Source of the DNA: OLB4 sp002050165
GTDB lineage: Bacteria; Bacteroidota; Ignavibacteria; Tepidaquicellales; Tepidaquicellaceae
DNA: 64,000 nucleotides
Direction of reading: 5' to 3'
NCBI GenBank assembly: GCA_030263475.1
Contig: SZPC01000004.1
Span: 119,850 to 183,849 of the forward strand
Part shown: one piece after another, positions 7,286 through 16,692 of the stretch
Numbering within the stretch: the first letter of the stretch is position 1
How the letters are laid out: each line of letters opens with the position of its first letter
Notes under the pieces: generated by a model
What the model saw: the letters and a program-made list of their open reading frames with translations, nothing else
Told to the model about the DNA's origin: nothing
The model's database searches: none
Position numbers and translations under genes: made by a program

Positions 7286-8725
7286 ATGAAGCGAAACTTT
7301 ACAAATAATCCCAGAATCTTGCTTGCGGTTTCGTACGCAATATTTTGCATGTTGTGTTTATTCTTCTCCGATAAATACCTTATCAGGGGTATTTCAGAAG
7401 TAAATCTTTTCTCGGAAGCAGAATTATACCGTAGGCTGTTACTTGTAGTAACAACATCATTCGTGTTTTATTTTCTCGCAGACTATATACTCCGTAGCAG
7501 AGAGAAAGCCGAAGACGAAAGATTGCTCTCGGCAAGAAAGCTTTCCGAAGACAAGGTAATTGAGCTTGTTGACAATAAAAATAAAGCCGAATCTGCCAAT
7601 AAAGCAAAAACAAGGTTTCTAACCAACATGAGTCAGGAAATCCGAACGCCAATGAACGGGATTATCGGAATGACTGACCTTTTATCAATGTCGGAACTCA
7701 CTGAAGAGCAGCAAGAATACGTTGATATAATAAAAACCTCGTCCACAACTTTACTTGCGATCGTAAACGATATTATGGATTTCGTGAGGATTGAAATGGG
7801 GAAGTTTAAACTCGATTCCTACGAATTTGATTTTCGGGAAATGGTTGAAAGTACCTGTAAAATTTTGAAGAACGACGTTGATAAGAAAAGACTGACTCTT
7901 GAGATTAACGTAGATGAAAGCGATTATATAGTGATCGGGGATCCACTAAGAACAAAGCAGATTTTAATAAATCTTTTTACAAACGCTGTTAAATTTACCG
8001 AGAAGGGCACAATAAATATTACGGTCTCAAAAATTGAAAGGAACATACCGCAAACAATAATTTTGCTGTCGGTGAAAGATACCGGTATTGGAATTCCGGA
8101 AGATGAACTTTCCGATATATTTGAGCCCAAAGTTTATGATACGAACGACCTGAAAATGACTTACAAAGGGAAAGGGATTGGTCTGGCGTTAATCAAAAAT
8201 ATTATAAAAATCATGGGCGGCGATCTAAGGGTGCGCAGTGAAGTTGATATTGGCAGTGAGTTTATCTGTGAACTTCAATTTCAAAAACCTCATCATGATT
8301 ATAAACTCAAACCGAAAGAGGTGGAAGTAATCACAGTTAAACCTAAGAAGAAAACGTCAATATTGCTTGCTGAAGATAATTACGTTAACCAACGGCTGGT
8401 CACTGAACTTTTATCGAAACGGGATATAGAAGTTGATACTGTTGAAAACGGCATCCAGATTTTCGATAAACTTGAAAAGAAAAAATATGATATGATATTA
8501 ATGGATGTTCAAATGCCGGAAATGGACGGATTGGAGGCAACCAGAATAATCCGTGGAATCGAAAGGGATACCGGCGGGCATATACCAATTGTTGGTATCA
8601 CGGCTTATTCAATGAAAGCGGACAGAGAACGATGTCTTGAATCCGGTATGGATGACTACCTTACCAAACCATTCAATAAAGATGAATTCTTTAAAAAAAT
8701 AGAAGTATATACACAGAAAAACTAA
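7286..8725 (+). CDS. hybrid histidine kinase with Gln in place of the H-box His
   Basis: A 479-residue membrane protein: two transmembrane helices (about 10-28 and 50-67) with a short periplasmic loop, a coiled linker, a HisKA-like dimerisation domain (105-170), an HATPase domain (about 215-335) and a REC domain (about 352-475). The H-box reads MSQEIRTPMNG: residue 117 is Gln (CAG, bases 7634-7636) where the phosphorylated His normally stands. The ATP-binding motifs look intact (N-box RTKQILINLFTNAVKF, DTGIGIP, GKGIGLAL). The REC domain keeps Asp in LMDVQMPEMDG, ITAYS and TKPF. Either autophosphorylation is lost or the protein relays or senses by another route. It ends one base before adenine deaminase. 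Confidence 0.88.
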   Translation: MKRNFTNNPRILLAVSYAIFCMLCLFFSDKYLIRGISEVNLFSEAELYRRLLLVVTTSFVFYFLADYILRSREKAEDERLLSARKLSEDKVIELVDNKNKAESANKAKTRFLTNMSQEIRTPMNGIIGMTDLLSMSELTEEQQEYVDIIKTSSTTLLAIVNDIMDFVRIEMGKFKLDSYEFDFREMVESTCKILKNDVDKKRLTLEINVDESDYIVIGDPLRTKQILINLFTNAVKFTEKGTINITVSKIERNIPQTIILLSVKDTGIGIPEDELSDIFEPKVYDTNDLKMTYKGKGIGLALIKNIIKIMGGDLRVRSEVDIGSEFICELQFQKPHHDYKLKPKEVEVITVKPKKKTSILLAEDNYVNQRLVTELLSKRDIEVDTVENGIQIFDKLEKKKYDMILMDVQMPEMDGLEATRIIRGIERDTGGHIPIVGITAYSMKADRERCLESGMDDYLTKPFNKDEFFKKIEVYTQKN

Positions 8726-8726
8726 A

Positions 8727-10376
8727 ATGGAAAAATTTTCAATTTCAGCGAACTTTGTAGATTTACATCATGACATGATTTATCCTGCTGTTGTAACTGT
8801 TGAAAACGGGATAATAGCATCGGTTCAGAAATCCGATTCCGAATTTTCACAATTTATACTTCCGGGATTTATTGATGCTCATGTGCACGTTGAAAGTTCA
8901 ATGCTGATCCCGTCTGAGTTTGCAAGATTATCGGTTTTGCACGGAACAGTTGCAACAGTGTCCGATCCGCATGAAATCGCAAATGTGTTGGGACTTGAGG
9001 GAATAAGATATATGATTGAGAACGGGAAAAAAGTACCGTTCAAATTTTATTTTGGAGCTTCATCATGCGTGCCTGCGACTGATTTTGAAACTGCGGGTGC
9101 AACTGTAACGGCAGAGGATATTCGTGAGTTGTTTGAGTCAGACGGATTAATTTATATGAGCGAGATGATGAATTATCCCGGCGTGATTTACAACGATTCT
9201 GTGGTGATGAAAAAAATTGAAGTTGCCAAATCCATGAACATTCCAATTGACGGACATGCTCCGGGATTGATGGGCGATGATGCCCGGAAATATTTCTCGC
9301 AGGGGATATCTACTGATCACGAATGTTATATGCTCGAAGAAGCAATGGAAAAATTAGCGCTCGGTGTAAAAATATTAATACGTGAAGGTTCCGCTGCAAA
9401 GAATTACAATGCCCTCCATACGCTTATTCCCGAATACTATGAAAATATTATGTTCTGCAGCGATGATAAGCACCCCGATGATCTTTTATTATATCATATA
9501 AACGGACATGTAAAAAGGTCAGTTGCAAACGGGTACGATATCTTCAAGGTTTTAAAAATTGCATGTGTCAATCCCGTAGAGCATTACAGGTTAAATGTAG
9601 GATTGCTTCGCGAAGGCGATCCGGCTGATTTTATTGTTGTGAACAACCTTGAGGATTTTGAAATATTGCAAACTTATATTGACGGTGTAAAAGTTGCGGA
9701 TAAAAATAAACCGCTTATCGAAAGTATCACAGAAAAGACTATAAATAATTTCAACACTCAATTAAAAGAAAACAAGGATTTTGAAATAACTGCAAAAGGC
9801 GATACAGTAAACGCAATCGAAGCTCTTGATGGTGAACTGATTACTAACAGTATTCCAGGCAAAGTCAAAATAGAAAACGGAAACGCAGTCAGCAATGTAG
9901 AAGGTGATATTTTGAAAATCACAGTTGTTGAACGATACGGCGGATCGAAACCTTCAATCGGATTTATCAAAAATTTTGGTTTAAAAAAGGGAGCAATTGC
10001 TTCGTGCGTTGCTCATGACTCGCACAACATAGTTTGTGTCGGGGTTACCGATGAGGATATCAGACGTGCAGTTAATGCAATAATTGAAAATAAAGGTGGA
10101 ATTTCAGTTTGTACCGGCGATGAAGTGTATACATTACCTCTCCCCGTAGCAGGGATTATGTCTAATGAAGATGGTTACAGTGTTGCAAAGAAATATTCCG
10201 AAATTGACAAACTGGCGAAAAGTTGCGGTACAAAACTTCTCGCACCATTTATGACGTTATCGTTCATGGCGTTGCTTGTAATTCCTTCATTAAAACTTGG
10301 TGACAAAGGTTTGTTCGATGTTTCAAAATTTCAGTTCACGGAATTGTTTGCTGAAAGTAATCAGGATATTGCCTGA
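8727..10376 (+). CDS. ade: adenine deaminase
   Basis: A 549-residue amidohydrolase of the AdeC type that converts adenine to hypoxanthine and ammonia in purine salvage. Metal-binding and active-site motifs are present: IDAHVHVESSML, SDPHEIANV, DGHAPGL, STDHECY, and SDDKHPDDLL. The second half (from about residue 400) holds the family-specific SKPSIGFIKNFGLKKGAIAS and AHDSHNIVCVG blocks. Length matches the family. The ATG lies one base after the kinase stop codon, so the two are probably co-transcribed, although no functional link is evident. Confidence 0.95.
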   Translation: MEKFSISANFVDLHHDMIYPAVVTVENGIIASVQKSDSEFSQFILPGFIDAHVHVESSMLIPSEFARLSVLHGTVATVSDPHEIANVLGLEGIRYMIENGKKVPFKFYFGASSCVPATDFETAGATVTAEDIRELFESDGLIYMSEMMNYPGVIYNDSVVMKKIEVAKSMNIPIDGHAPGLMGDDARKYFSQGISTDHECYMLEEAMEKLALGVKILIREGSAAKNYNALHTLIPEYYENIMFCSDDKHPDDLLLYHINGHVKRSVANGYDIFKVLKIACVNPVEHYRLNVGLLREGDPADFIVVNNLEDFEILQTYIDGVKVADKNKPLIESITEKTINNFNTQLKENKDFEITAKGDTVNAIEALDGELITNSIPGKVKIENGNAVSNVEGDILKITVVERYGGSKPSIGFIKNFGLKKGAIASCVAHDSHNIVCVGVTDEDIRRAVNAIIENKGGISVCTGDEVYTLPLPVAGIMSNEDGYSVAKKYSEIDKLAKSCGTKLLAPFMTLSFMALLVIPSLKLGDKGLFDVSKFQFTELFAESNQDIA

Positions 10377-10478
10377 AAATATTAAAGACATTTTAAATTA
10401 TTATTTTGGAATGGTGAATGTTTCAAAGTATGAATTCACAATTGTTCCAATTTTTTTTGTAAGTATTTATTTAGGGAA

Positions 10479-11315
10479 ATGAAAAATTCTCATCGGATTG
10501 AGGAAAAAAAACTGAAAATCGGTTACGCTCAATTTAAGCCATACTTTTGCGATTCAGAAAAAAACGTCAAAAAAATTGAATCCCTGTTAAAGAAAAAAAG
10601 TTGGGATTTAATTGTACTGCCTGAACTTTCGAATTCAGGGTATTATTTTTCATCTCACGAACAACTTTCGAATTCTTCAGAGAGGGCGGGAGATGGTATA
10701 TTTACACGTATGCTTTTAGATATTTCTTCAAAAGTCGGCGGTTATATTATTGCAGGTTTTTGTGAGAAAGCCAAAGATAATTTTTACAATTCATCTTTTC
10801 TGGCAAAACCTGACGGAACCTGGGAAGTTTACAGAAAAACTCACTTGTACAATGAAGAAAAACTATGGTTCGCTCCCGGCGATACAGGGTTTAAAGTTCA
10901 TTCAATCAGATTTAGGAATGGTGTCAGGGTTCAGATTGGTATGTTGATTTGTTTCGATTGGATATTTCCCGAAGCTGCTCGGACATTAGCTTTAAAAGGA
11001 GCTCAGATTATTTGTCACCCTTCTAACCTTGTAATGCCCTATTGTCAGCGGGCAATGTATGCCAGAGCAGTTGAAAACAGGGTATTCACTATCACTGCCA
11101 ACAGAATCGGCTCTGAAAAAAATAAAAACGGTAAATTAAAGTTTACCGGTCAAAGTCTGATTTACAACCCGGATGGGAAAAAACTTGCTGAGGCGCCTTT
11201 AACGAAAGAGGAAGTCAGATTTGTAAAAATTAAAATATCCGAAGCAGATAAAAAACATCTTAACAAATTTAATCACGTGTTCGAAGATAGAGTGGTTGAA
11301 AAATACTACTCGTGA
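10479..11315 (+). CDS. carbon-nitrogen hydrolase (nitrilase superfamily amidase)
   Basis: A 278-residue cytosolic protein with the complete nitrilase-fold catalytic set: Glu in LPELSNSGYYF, Lys in YRKTHLYNEE, and Cys in MLICFDWIFPEAAR. The HPSNLVMPYC and NRVFTITANRIG blocks that line the active site are also present. The family cleaves amides or carbamoyl groups with a Cys thiol; relatives include N-carbamoylputrescine and omega-amidases. The substrate cannot be read from sequence. It follows adenine deaminase after about 100 bases of non-coding DNA. Confidence 0.88.
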   Translation: MKNSHRIEEKKLKIGYAQFKPYFCDSEKNVKKIESLLKKKSWDLIVLPELSNSGYYFSSHEQLSNSSERAGDGIFTRMLLDISSKVGGYIIAGFCEKAKDNFYNSSFLAKPDGTWEVYRKTHLYNEEKLWFAPGDTGFKVHSIRFRNGVRVQIGMLICFDWIFPEAARTLALKGAQIICHPSNLVMPYCQRAMYARAVENRVFTITANRIGSEKNKNGKLKFTGQSLIYNPDGKKLAEAPLTKEEVRFVKIKISEADKKHLNKFNHVFEDRVVEKYYS

Positions 11316-11346
11316 TTTAAAAATCTATAAAAAATTATACGAATAA

Positions 11347-12372
11347 ATGAGATTAAATTTTATACATAGAAAAACTTTTTATCGTTGGAAGTATATACTT
11401 TTTGTATTCATATTCTCAGCCTGTTCGTCAAGACTTCCCGGAAATGAATACAGGTTAACAGATGAATGTGTTGTAGTACTTGCGGATGTTGAAAAGGGTA
11501 TTGAGCTTGTATCAGTCTCAGATGATTATACAGATAAGTTTGGAGAGTTTGATTTAAGATCAAAGTTGTTGGTAGAACCGGATGCTGAAACTCCGTCTGT
11601 TGATGACTATTTAAATAATGTTGCATCACAGGTACGCGAGTGGACTGATAGTGAAAAGGAAAAAATAAAAGCTGCAGTTGAGTTTGCTGCATCGCAGTTC
11701 AAGAAATTGTCAATTTCACTCACGCTGCCCGATACTATCTATGTTGTAAAAACTACCGGCCGGGAAGAAGGAAATGCAATGGGTTATACAAGATCAAATT
11801 ATATTGTTTTGACAGAAAGTGGATTATTTACTTTTCAACAAAGTTTAATTTCCCTTTTCAATCACGAACTCTTTCATATCATTTCACGGTCCGATGAAAA
11901 TCTCAGAGAGAAAATTTATTCGCTTATTGGATTTACAAAATGCAATAATCAGGTATTGCCGGAAGATTTAAAAAACATTAAAATTTCAAACCCGGATGCG
12001 CCTTATTTCGATTACTATGCTGAATTAGAAACGATAGATGGTACTAAACTTAACGGAATAATGTTGATGTACTCTGAAAGGCCTTTTGATGGTGGAAGTT
12101 TTTTCACTTATACAAAACTGGGTTTCATTGCAGTAACCGGAGAAGGAATGGAGAAAGCCATTGTACAAAATTCAGGAAAAAGTGTTTTGATACCGCTGGA
12201 CCAGGTAAAAAATTTTTATGACCTGATTGGAAATAATACACATTACATAATAAATCCGGAAGAAATTATGGCGGAAAATTTTAACTTATTGCTGACAGAA
12301 AAAACGAATCTGCCCAATCCCGAAATAACCGATGAATTATTGAAAATTCTACAAACAAATAAACAAAAATGA
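11347..12372 (+). CDS. lipoprotein with HExxH zinc-protease motif
   Basis: A 341-residue lipoprotein (lipobox FSAC, Cys26) that I do not recognise as a named family. Residues 173-177 read HELFH within SLFNHELFHIISR, the zinc-binding HExxH helix of metallopeptidases. Near the C-terminus NPEEIMAENFNLLL offers a plausible third ligand Glu, as in gluzincins. The rest is mixed alpha/beta with no clear domain. It overlaps the next lipoprotein gene by 4 bases (ATGA), so the two are translationally coupled. It probably acts in the periplasm or at the outer membrane as a peptidase; the substrate is unknown. Confidence 0.7.
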   Translation: MRLNFIHRKTFYRWKYILFVFIFSACSSRLPGNEYRLTDECVVVLADVEKGIELVSVSDDYTDKFGEFDLRSKLLVEPDAETPSVDDYLNNVASQVREWTDSEKEKIKAAVEFAASQFKKLSISLTLPDTIYVVKTTGREEGNAMGYTRSNYIVLTESGLFTFQQSLISLFNHELFHIISRSDENLREKIYSLIGFTKCNNQVLPEDLKNIKISNPDAPYFDYYAELETIDGTKLNGIMLMYSERPFDGGSFFTYTKLGFIAVTGEGMEKAIVQNSGKSVLIPLDQVKNFYDLIGNNTHYIINPEEIMAENFNLLLTEKTNLPNPEITDELLKILQTNKQK

Positions 12373-13025
12373 AAAAACTAAAATTAGTTGTATTTGCCCT
12401 TTTATTTTCTTTAACTTTTCTCTCGTGTTCAAAACAGGAGAATCCTACCGATAAACCCGGAGCGGAGGATAAAACAGAAGAAAGTAAAACTGAAATATCG
12501 GGTGAAGTAAAATCATTTCAAGTTCAATATAAAATAACAGGCGGTATTATGGAAGGTGAGTCCACCCAAATTGTGCAGGGTTCGGATTTTAAAAGTACGG
12601 TTAGTTTCAAAGTTGCAGGGCAATCGTTTGAAACGGTTACCTTTAGTAGCGGAGATTCGGTTTATATGATGATGGATATGGGATACGCGAAGCAAAATGT
12701 TGTAATGGGTTTGAAAGAATTTAAAGGTGAATCTTCAGACGATCCGACTAAAATGGATATAGCAGGCCTTCAGGAAGAATTGAAAAAACATAAGAAACTT
12801 GGAACTGAAACTATTATAGGGAAACTTTGTCAGATTTATGATATAGGCGGCGGAACATTGATGTCAGTTTACGATGATCAAATTCCGCTTAAAATTCAAA
12901 ACAAAGAAATGACGCTTGTAGCAACTGCATTTGAAATAAATCCGGAATTACCCAAGGATACATTTACACCTCCTGCAGATGTAGTATTTAAAAGCGTTAA
13001 ATCAATGATTGATATCAATGACTAA
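12369..13025 (+). CDS. lipoprotein of unknown function, middle of a lipoprotein trio
   Basis: A 218-residue lipoprotein (lipobox TFLSC, Cys20) with a Glu/Lys/Thr-rich linker (about residues 25-45), then a beta-rich body. Regularly spaced strands (VQYKITGGIMEGESTQIV, SFKVAGQSFETVTFSSGD) and a Met-rich turn (VYMMMDMGYAKQNVVMG) suggest a DUF4412-like or LolA-like sheet, but I cannot assign it. It overlaps the metalloprotease-like gene before it by 4 bases and the lipoprotein after it by 8 bases, so the three are one operon. Confidence 0.7.
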   Translation: MKKLKLVVFALLFSLTFLSCSKQENPTDKPGAEDKTEESKTEISGEVKSFQVQYKITGGIMEGESTQIVQGSDFKSTVSFKVAGQSFETVTFSSGDSVYMMMDMGYAKQNVVMGLKEFKGESSDDPTKMDIAGLQEELKKHKKLGTETIIGKLCQIYDIGGGTLMSVYDDQIPLKIQNKEMTLVATAFEINPELPKDTFTPPADVVFKSVKSMIDIND

Positions 13026-13611
13026 ATTGTTATTGTTCCTTTTTCCACTATTTTTGTTTTCGTGTTCATCCTCGAAAAACGAAATTAACGAAGTGGATTT
13101 CCGCGAAGTAGCAAAGGGATTTATAAACGCATTTAACCAAAAAGACATATCCGGAATACAGGGTTATATTGATCCGGAGATTGGTTTCTTCGTGCTTGAT
13201 AATCCCGGTGCGGCAGTTATCCCTGAATACTTTAATAATTACGACCAGATTGTCATGCTTGATGACGGTTACGGAGTTGCCCGGCTAAATCAAATGGATT
13301 TTAGTTGTAATATATTGAAACCCGGGAGAGTACCGGTCTTCTCATGTGAAATGGGTACGTGGGATGTTGAGGGATGTTTTTACGGAAAGTCAGGTACACC
13401 CAAAATTGAGGAAATTTATAATTTGAATTTGGAATATGAATTTATTGATAAGATGAGCTACGAAAGTTCAATCAACAACGCAATAAAAATTGATCGGTTG
13501 ATTACACATTTCATATATAGCACAGATAGTACGTCTGGTTTTTATTTCGGAATTATTAACGGTAAGTGGAGATTGTTGTGCATTGATATAGTCGCTCCCT
13601 GTTCAGCTTAA
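13018..13611 (+). CDS. lipoprotein of unknown function, end of a lipoprotein trio
   Basis: About 197 residues with a lipoprotein signal (FLFSCSSSK, Cys16 counting from ATG 13018; an in-frame TTG lies at 13009). The body begins FREVAKGFINAFNQKDISGIQGYID, the pattern of NTF2-like or SnoaL-like cone domains (a helix followed by a curved sheet), and ends in a strand with WRLLCIDI. Several Cys residues (in DFSCNILK, FSCEMG, EGCFYG, APCS) could form disulfides in the periplasm. Function unknown. It closes a convergent pair with a shared hairpin. Confidence 0.7.
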   Translation: MTKLLLFLFPLFLFSCSSSKNEINEVDFREVAKGFINAFNQKDISGIQGYIDPEIGFFVLDNPGAAVIPEYFNNYDQIVMLDDGYGVARLNQMDFSCNILKPGRVPVFSCEMGTWDVEGCFYGKSGTPKIEEIYNLNLEYEFIDKMSYESSINNAIKIDRLITHFIYSTDSTSGFYFGIINGKWRLLCIDIVAPCSA

Positions 13612-13617
13612 AGCATA

Positions 13618-13647
13618 GCTGCCCGAAGAAAATTTTCTTCAGGCAGC
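13618..13647. terminator. bidirectional terminator between convergent genes
   Basis: A near-perfect palindrome of 15-base arms (GCTGCCCGAAGAAAA / TTTTCTTCAGGCAGC, one mismatch) sits exactly between convergent genes ending at 13611 and 13655. The A- and T-rich centre and symmetric arms fit a terminator used by both strands. Confidence 0.75.
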
Positions 13648-13654
13648 ATTTAAA

Positions 13655-15181
13655 TTATCGCCCCAAAGGTAAAATAAAATTAATCTCCGGTTGTAAACGC
13701 TTCTGTGGTTCATAAGAAATAATTGCACCGTTGTTATCTCTGACAGCTGCGAAAGTTTGTTGATAGGATAATGAAGCCACAATCATTTCGGAAAGATAAT
13801 AATCAAGTTTCCCAAAGAAGTAAGCGTTCTCATCAAATGTAAAGAGGTTTTTGACATCGTCTATCCTTCGTTTGTAGTATCCGCCATAAATGGAAAAATC
13901 TGGTGAGATATTCGGAAGTGCAGCAATCATATAAACCTCACCTCCCAAATCAAGTGCATCAATTTTTTGATATGCGCCAAGCAGGTAAAGCTGTTTTCCG
14001 ATTTCGAGGAAAGATTGCAGGTAAGTACTTCCTTTCAGTTCTTCCATTGAGTTCAGCAATGCAGCTTTTGAGTTAAGCGCATACGTGCCATTAAGTTTAT
14101 TTGTAATTGAGTAGCGGTCTTTTTCGTAAAATGAATCAAAATATGTCGGGAGATATTTACCACCCTGAAAGCGCCGTTGAAATGTAACAACAAGAGAACC
14201 AAAATCGGTATAGAGGTTCATATCGGCTCCAAGCATAAAGTTATCCCCGAAGCTAAAAATCTTGGAGTAGTCTGCATAACCCTTTATGAAGAACTCCTGA
14301 GTGTCAAACAATCGCACTGCAAGGTAAGTATTGATCATATTTATTGACCCAATATCCTCAAGTACTTTGCCGGTCAAGGTGTCAATTTTGAGTATTCCTG
14401 CATTTTCGTTGAAATCACCAGCGAAGTTAAAACCGAGTTCGAGATGTTTAAGCACCGGGATATCAAGTTTACCGCTTTTCCCTCCGGCGAGTTGTAAAAT
14501 TTCCGCATCTAAACCAATCCCCAATACGCCACCACTGGTAATATCGCTAAGCATAAAATTTGCACTGCCCCCAATGATTGCTGCAGCAAGGTTGATTCCC
14601 GATTTTCTTGCTTCATAACTTGTCGAATTGTTGTACTGATACATTAATGAACCGTTTCCGAGAGAATGTTCCTTAACTTGCTTAAATGCTCCCTGAATAC
14701 CAAAATCATTTGATTGCGTTATCTGAGTGTAGGTAACATTGAGCGAACTTAAAACCTGAGTAAATGTTTTATAGTCTTCCTTTCTGAAGTCGAATCCATC
14801 GGACTTAAACCTCAATGGTAAATCGAGATCAGCGCTGAAGCTCTGATCACGGGTTGTGTACGAAGGGAATAAATTAAGCAAATAGTAATTGGTTGAATCT
14901 ACCCGTGTAAGACCAATTCCTGTTGTCATCTGAAATTCAGATGGTTCATTGTACTGTTCTTGTTGAAAATTAACTCTTTCGAACAGATCCTGTTTATAAG
15001 TGGTAACAGAACTGAGGAGTTTCATCATTCTGGAATTTGTTAATTTCCGTTGCTTGAGTTCGCCTGATAAGGGAGTATTCTTTGATTGATGGAACAGTTC
15101 GTTAGGATCATAAAAGTTTTGTGCCATTAACAAGTTAGAAGAGGTAAAGATTACAAAAATAGCGGCAATAAAAATTTTCAT
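13655..15181 (-). CDS. secreted beta-barrel-like outer membrane protein, unknown
   Basis: A 508-residue protein with a signal peptide (cleavage after LLMAQ, residue 21). From residue 85 on it is a string of amphipathic strands separated by turns, with alternating hydrophobic and polar residues and many aromatic girdle positions (YYLLNLFPSYTTRDQSFSADL, LVVTFQRRFQGG, IYGGYYKRRID), and it ends in INFILPLGR. That pattern fits an outer-membrane beta-barrel. I do not recognise a named family. It has its own upstream region and the shared terminator downstream, so it is probably monocistronic. Confidence 0.65.
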   Translation of the reverse strand: MKIFIAAIFVIFTSSNLLMAQNFYDPNELFHQSKNTPLSGELKQRKLTNSRMMKLLSSVTTYKQDLFERVNFQQEQYNEPSEFQMTTGIGLTRVDSTNYYLLNLFPSYTTRDQSFSADLDLPLRFKSDGFDFRKEDYKTFTQVLSSLNVTYTQITQSNDFGIQGAFKQVKEHSLGNGSLMYQYNNSTSYEARKSGINLAAAIIGGSANFMLSDITSGGVLGIGLDAEILQLAGGKSGKLDIPVLKHLELGFNFAGDFNENAGILKIDTLTGKVLEDIGSINMINTYLAVRLFDTQEFFIKGYADYSKIFSFGDNFMLGADMNLYTDFGSLVVTFQRRFQGGKYLPTYFDSFYEKDRYSITNKLNGTYALNSKAALLNSMEELKGSTYLQSFLEIGKQLYLLGAYQKIDALDLGGEVYMIAALPNISPDFSIYGGYYKRRIDDVKNLFTFDENAYFFGKLDYYLSEMIVASLSYQQTFAAVRDNNGAIISYEPQKRLQPEINFILPLGR

Positions 15182-15228
15182 AATTTAGTTTTTATTTATG
15201 AGGATTTCTAAAAATTGTAATAATTCTT

Positions 15229-16638
15229 TTATTCACTTATGAATTTTGGATTCATTAAGTTTTCAGGGGAAAATATTTCTTTCAATTTTTCTTCTGACAG
15301 TAATCCCCGATTAAGGACAATGTTAAAAACTGATTCACCCGTGTTCAGAGACTCTTTAGCGATTGAGGAACAGACATCGTAACCAAGTATCGGGTTTAAT
15401 GCTGTAACAATTCCGATGCTGTTAAAGACCATATCCCTACAAGTTGACACATTTGCAGTTATACCCGAAACACATTTTTCCCTGAGCACTTTACATGCTC
15501 TGCTGAGCAATCCAAGTGAATAAATCAGGTTGTACGCAATCACAGGTTCCATCACATTGAGTTGCAACTGACCGGCTTCTGCTGCCATTGTTACGGTTAC
15601 ATCGCTTCCTATAATTTGGAATGCCACCTGATTTACGACTTCGGGAATAACCGGATTTACTTTTCCGGGCATAATGGATGATCCCGGTTGCATTTGTGGT
15701 AGATTAATTTCGTTAAGTCCTGCACGAGGTCCCGAGGATAGCAACCGCAGGTCGTTACAAATTTTCGAAAGTTTAACCGCGATTCTCTTCATCACTCCTG
15801 AAAGTTGAACATAAGCTCCCGTGTCCCATGTTGCTTCAACGAGGTCAAGTGAAGTTACAAGCGGAAGACCTGTAACTTGTTTGAGATATTCAGTTGCTCT
15901 TTCCCTGTACCCCTCGGGTGAATTTATCATAGTTCCTATAGCAGTTCCGCCCAGATTAACTTCAGTAACGAGAGCACGTGCTTCCGATAACCTTTTAATG
16001 TCTTCCTGGACGGTAACCGAGTATGCGGTAAACTCCTGTCCAAGCGTCATTGGAACGGCATCCTGCAACTGGGTTCTTCCCATTTTTAAAACGTCTTTAA
16101 ATTCTCTTCCCTTAGCGGAAAATTCAAGCTGGAGTAATTCCATTTCTTCAAGTGCATGACCAATTCTCATATATAAAGCAATTCTCAAGGCGGTTGGATA
16201 AACATCGTTGGTTGATTGAGAACAATTGACATGATTATTCGGGTGAACAATTTCATACTTTCCTTTTGGATGTCCGAGAATTTCGAGCGCCTTATTTGCA
16301 ATCACTTCATTTGCGTTCATGTTAGTTGAAGTTCCGGCACCACCCTGAATCATATCCACACGGAACTGGTCGTTAAGTTCACCCGCAATGACGCTGTCAC
16401 ATGCTTGAACGATAGCATCGGCAATTTCGGGTTTAAGCACTCCAAGATCTTTATTTGTCAGTGCTGCTGCTTTTTTAACGTATCCAAGTGATTTAATAAG
16501 GCTTGGAAATGATTCGAGTGTGAGCCTTGAGATGTCGAAGTTCTCTATTCCCCGCAGGGTTTGAATACCGAAGTAATATTCGTCCGGAATTTCCCGCTCA
16601 CCGAGAAAATCCCTTTCAATTCGCGTATGTTTCTGCAT
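15229..16638 (-). CDS. aspA: aspartate ammonia-lyase (aspartase)
   Basis: About 469 residues from ATG at 16638 (a TTG at 16671 would add 11). A member of the fumarase/aspartase superfamily that reversibly deaminates L-aspartate to fumarate. It has the family signature GSSIMPGKVNPVIPE with the flexible active-site Ser loop, GGAGTSTNMNANEV, VHPNNHVNCSQSTND and MGRTQLQDAVP. These motifs and the overall sequence favour aspartase over fumarase, which is similar, so that distinction is probable and not proved. The gene stands alone between an outer-membrane protein gene and a Nudix gene. Confidence 0.9.
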   Translation of the reverse strand: MQKHTRIERDFLGEREIPDEYYFGIQTLRGIENFDISRLTLESFPSLIKSLGYVKKAAALTNKDLGVLKPEIADAIVQACDSVIAGELNDQFRVDMIQGGAGTSTNMNANEVIANKALEILGHPKGKYEIVHPNNHVNCSQSTNDVYPTALRIALYMRIGHALEEMELLQLEFSAKGREFKDVLKMGRTQLQDAVPMTLGQEFTAYSVTVQEDIKRLSEARALVTEVNLGGTAIGTMINSPEGYRERATEYLKQVTGLPLVTSLDLVEATWDTGAYVQLSGVMKRIAVKLSKICNDLRLLSSGPRAGLNEINLPQMQPGSSIMPGKVNPVIPEVVNQVAFQIIGSDVTVTMAAEAGQLQLNVMEPVIAYNLIYSLGLLSRACKVLREKCVSGITANVSTCRDMVFNSIGIVTALNPILGYDVCSSIAKESLNTGESVFNIVLNRGLLSEEKLKEIFSPENLMNPKFISE

Positions 16639-16692
16639 AAATGTTTTTTGATACAAGATACTTCCCGGCAATCTGATATAAAACTCAGTATT

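Noticed and set aside
10297..10482. 61-codon frame overlapping the end of adenine deaminase
   Set aside because: It overlaps two well-supported genes in another frame and has a low-complexity translation.
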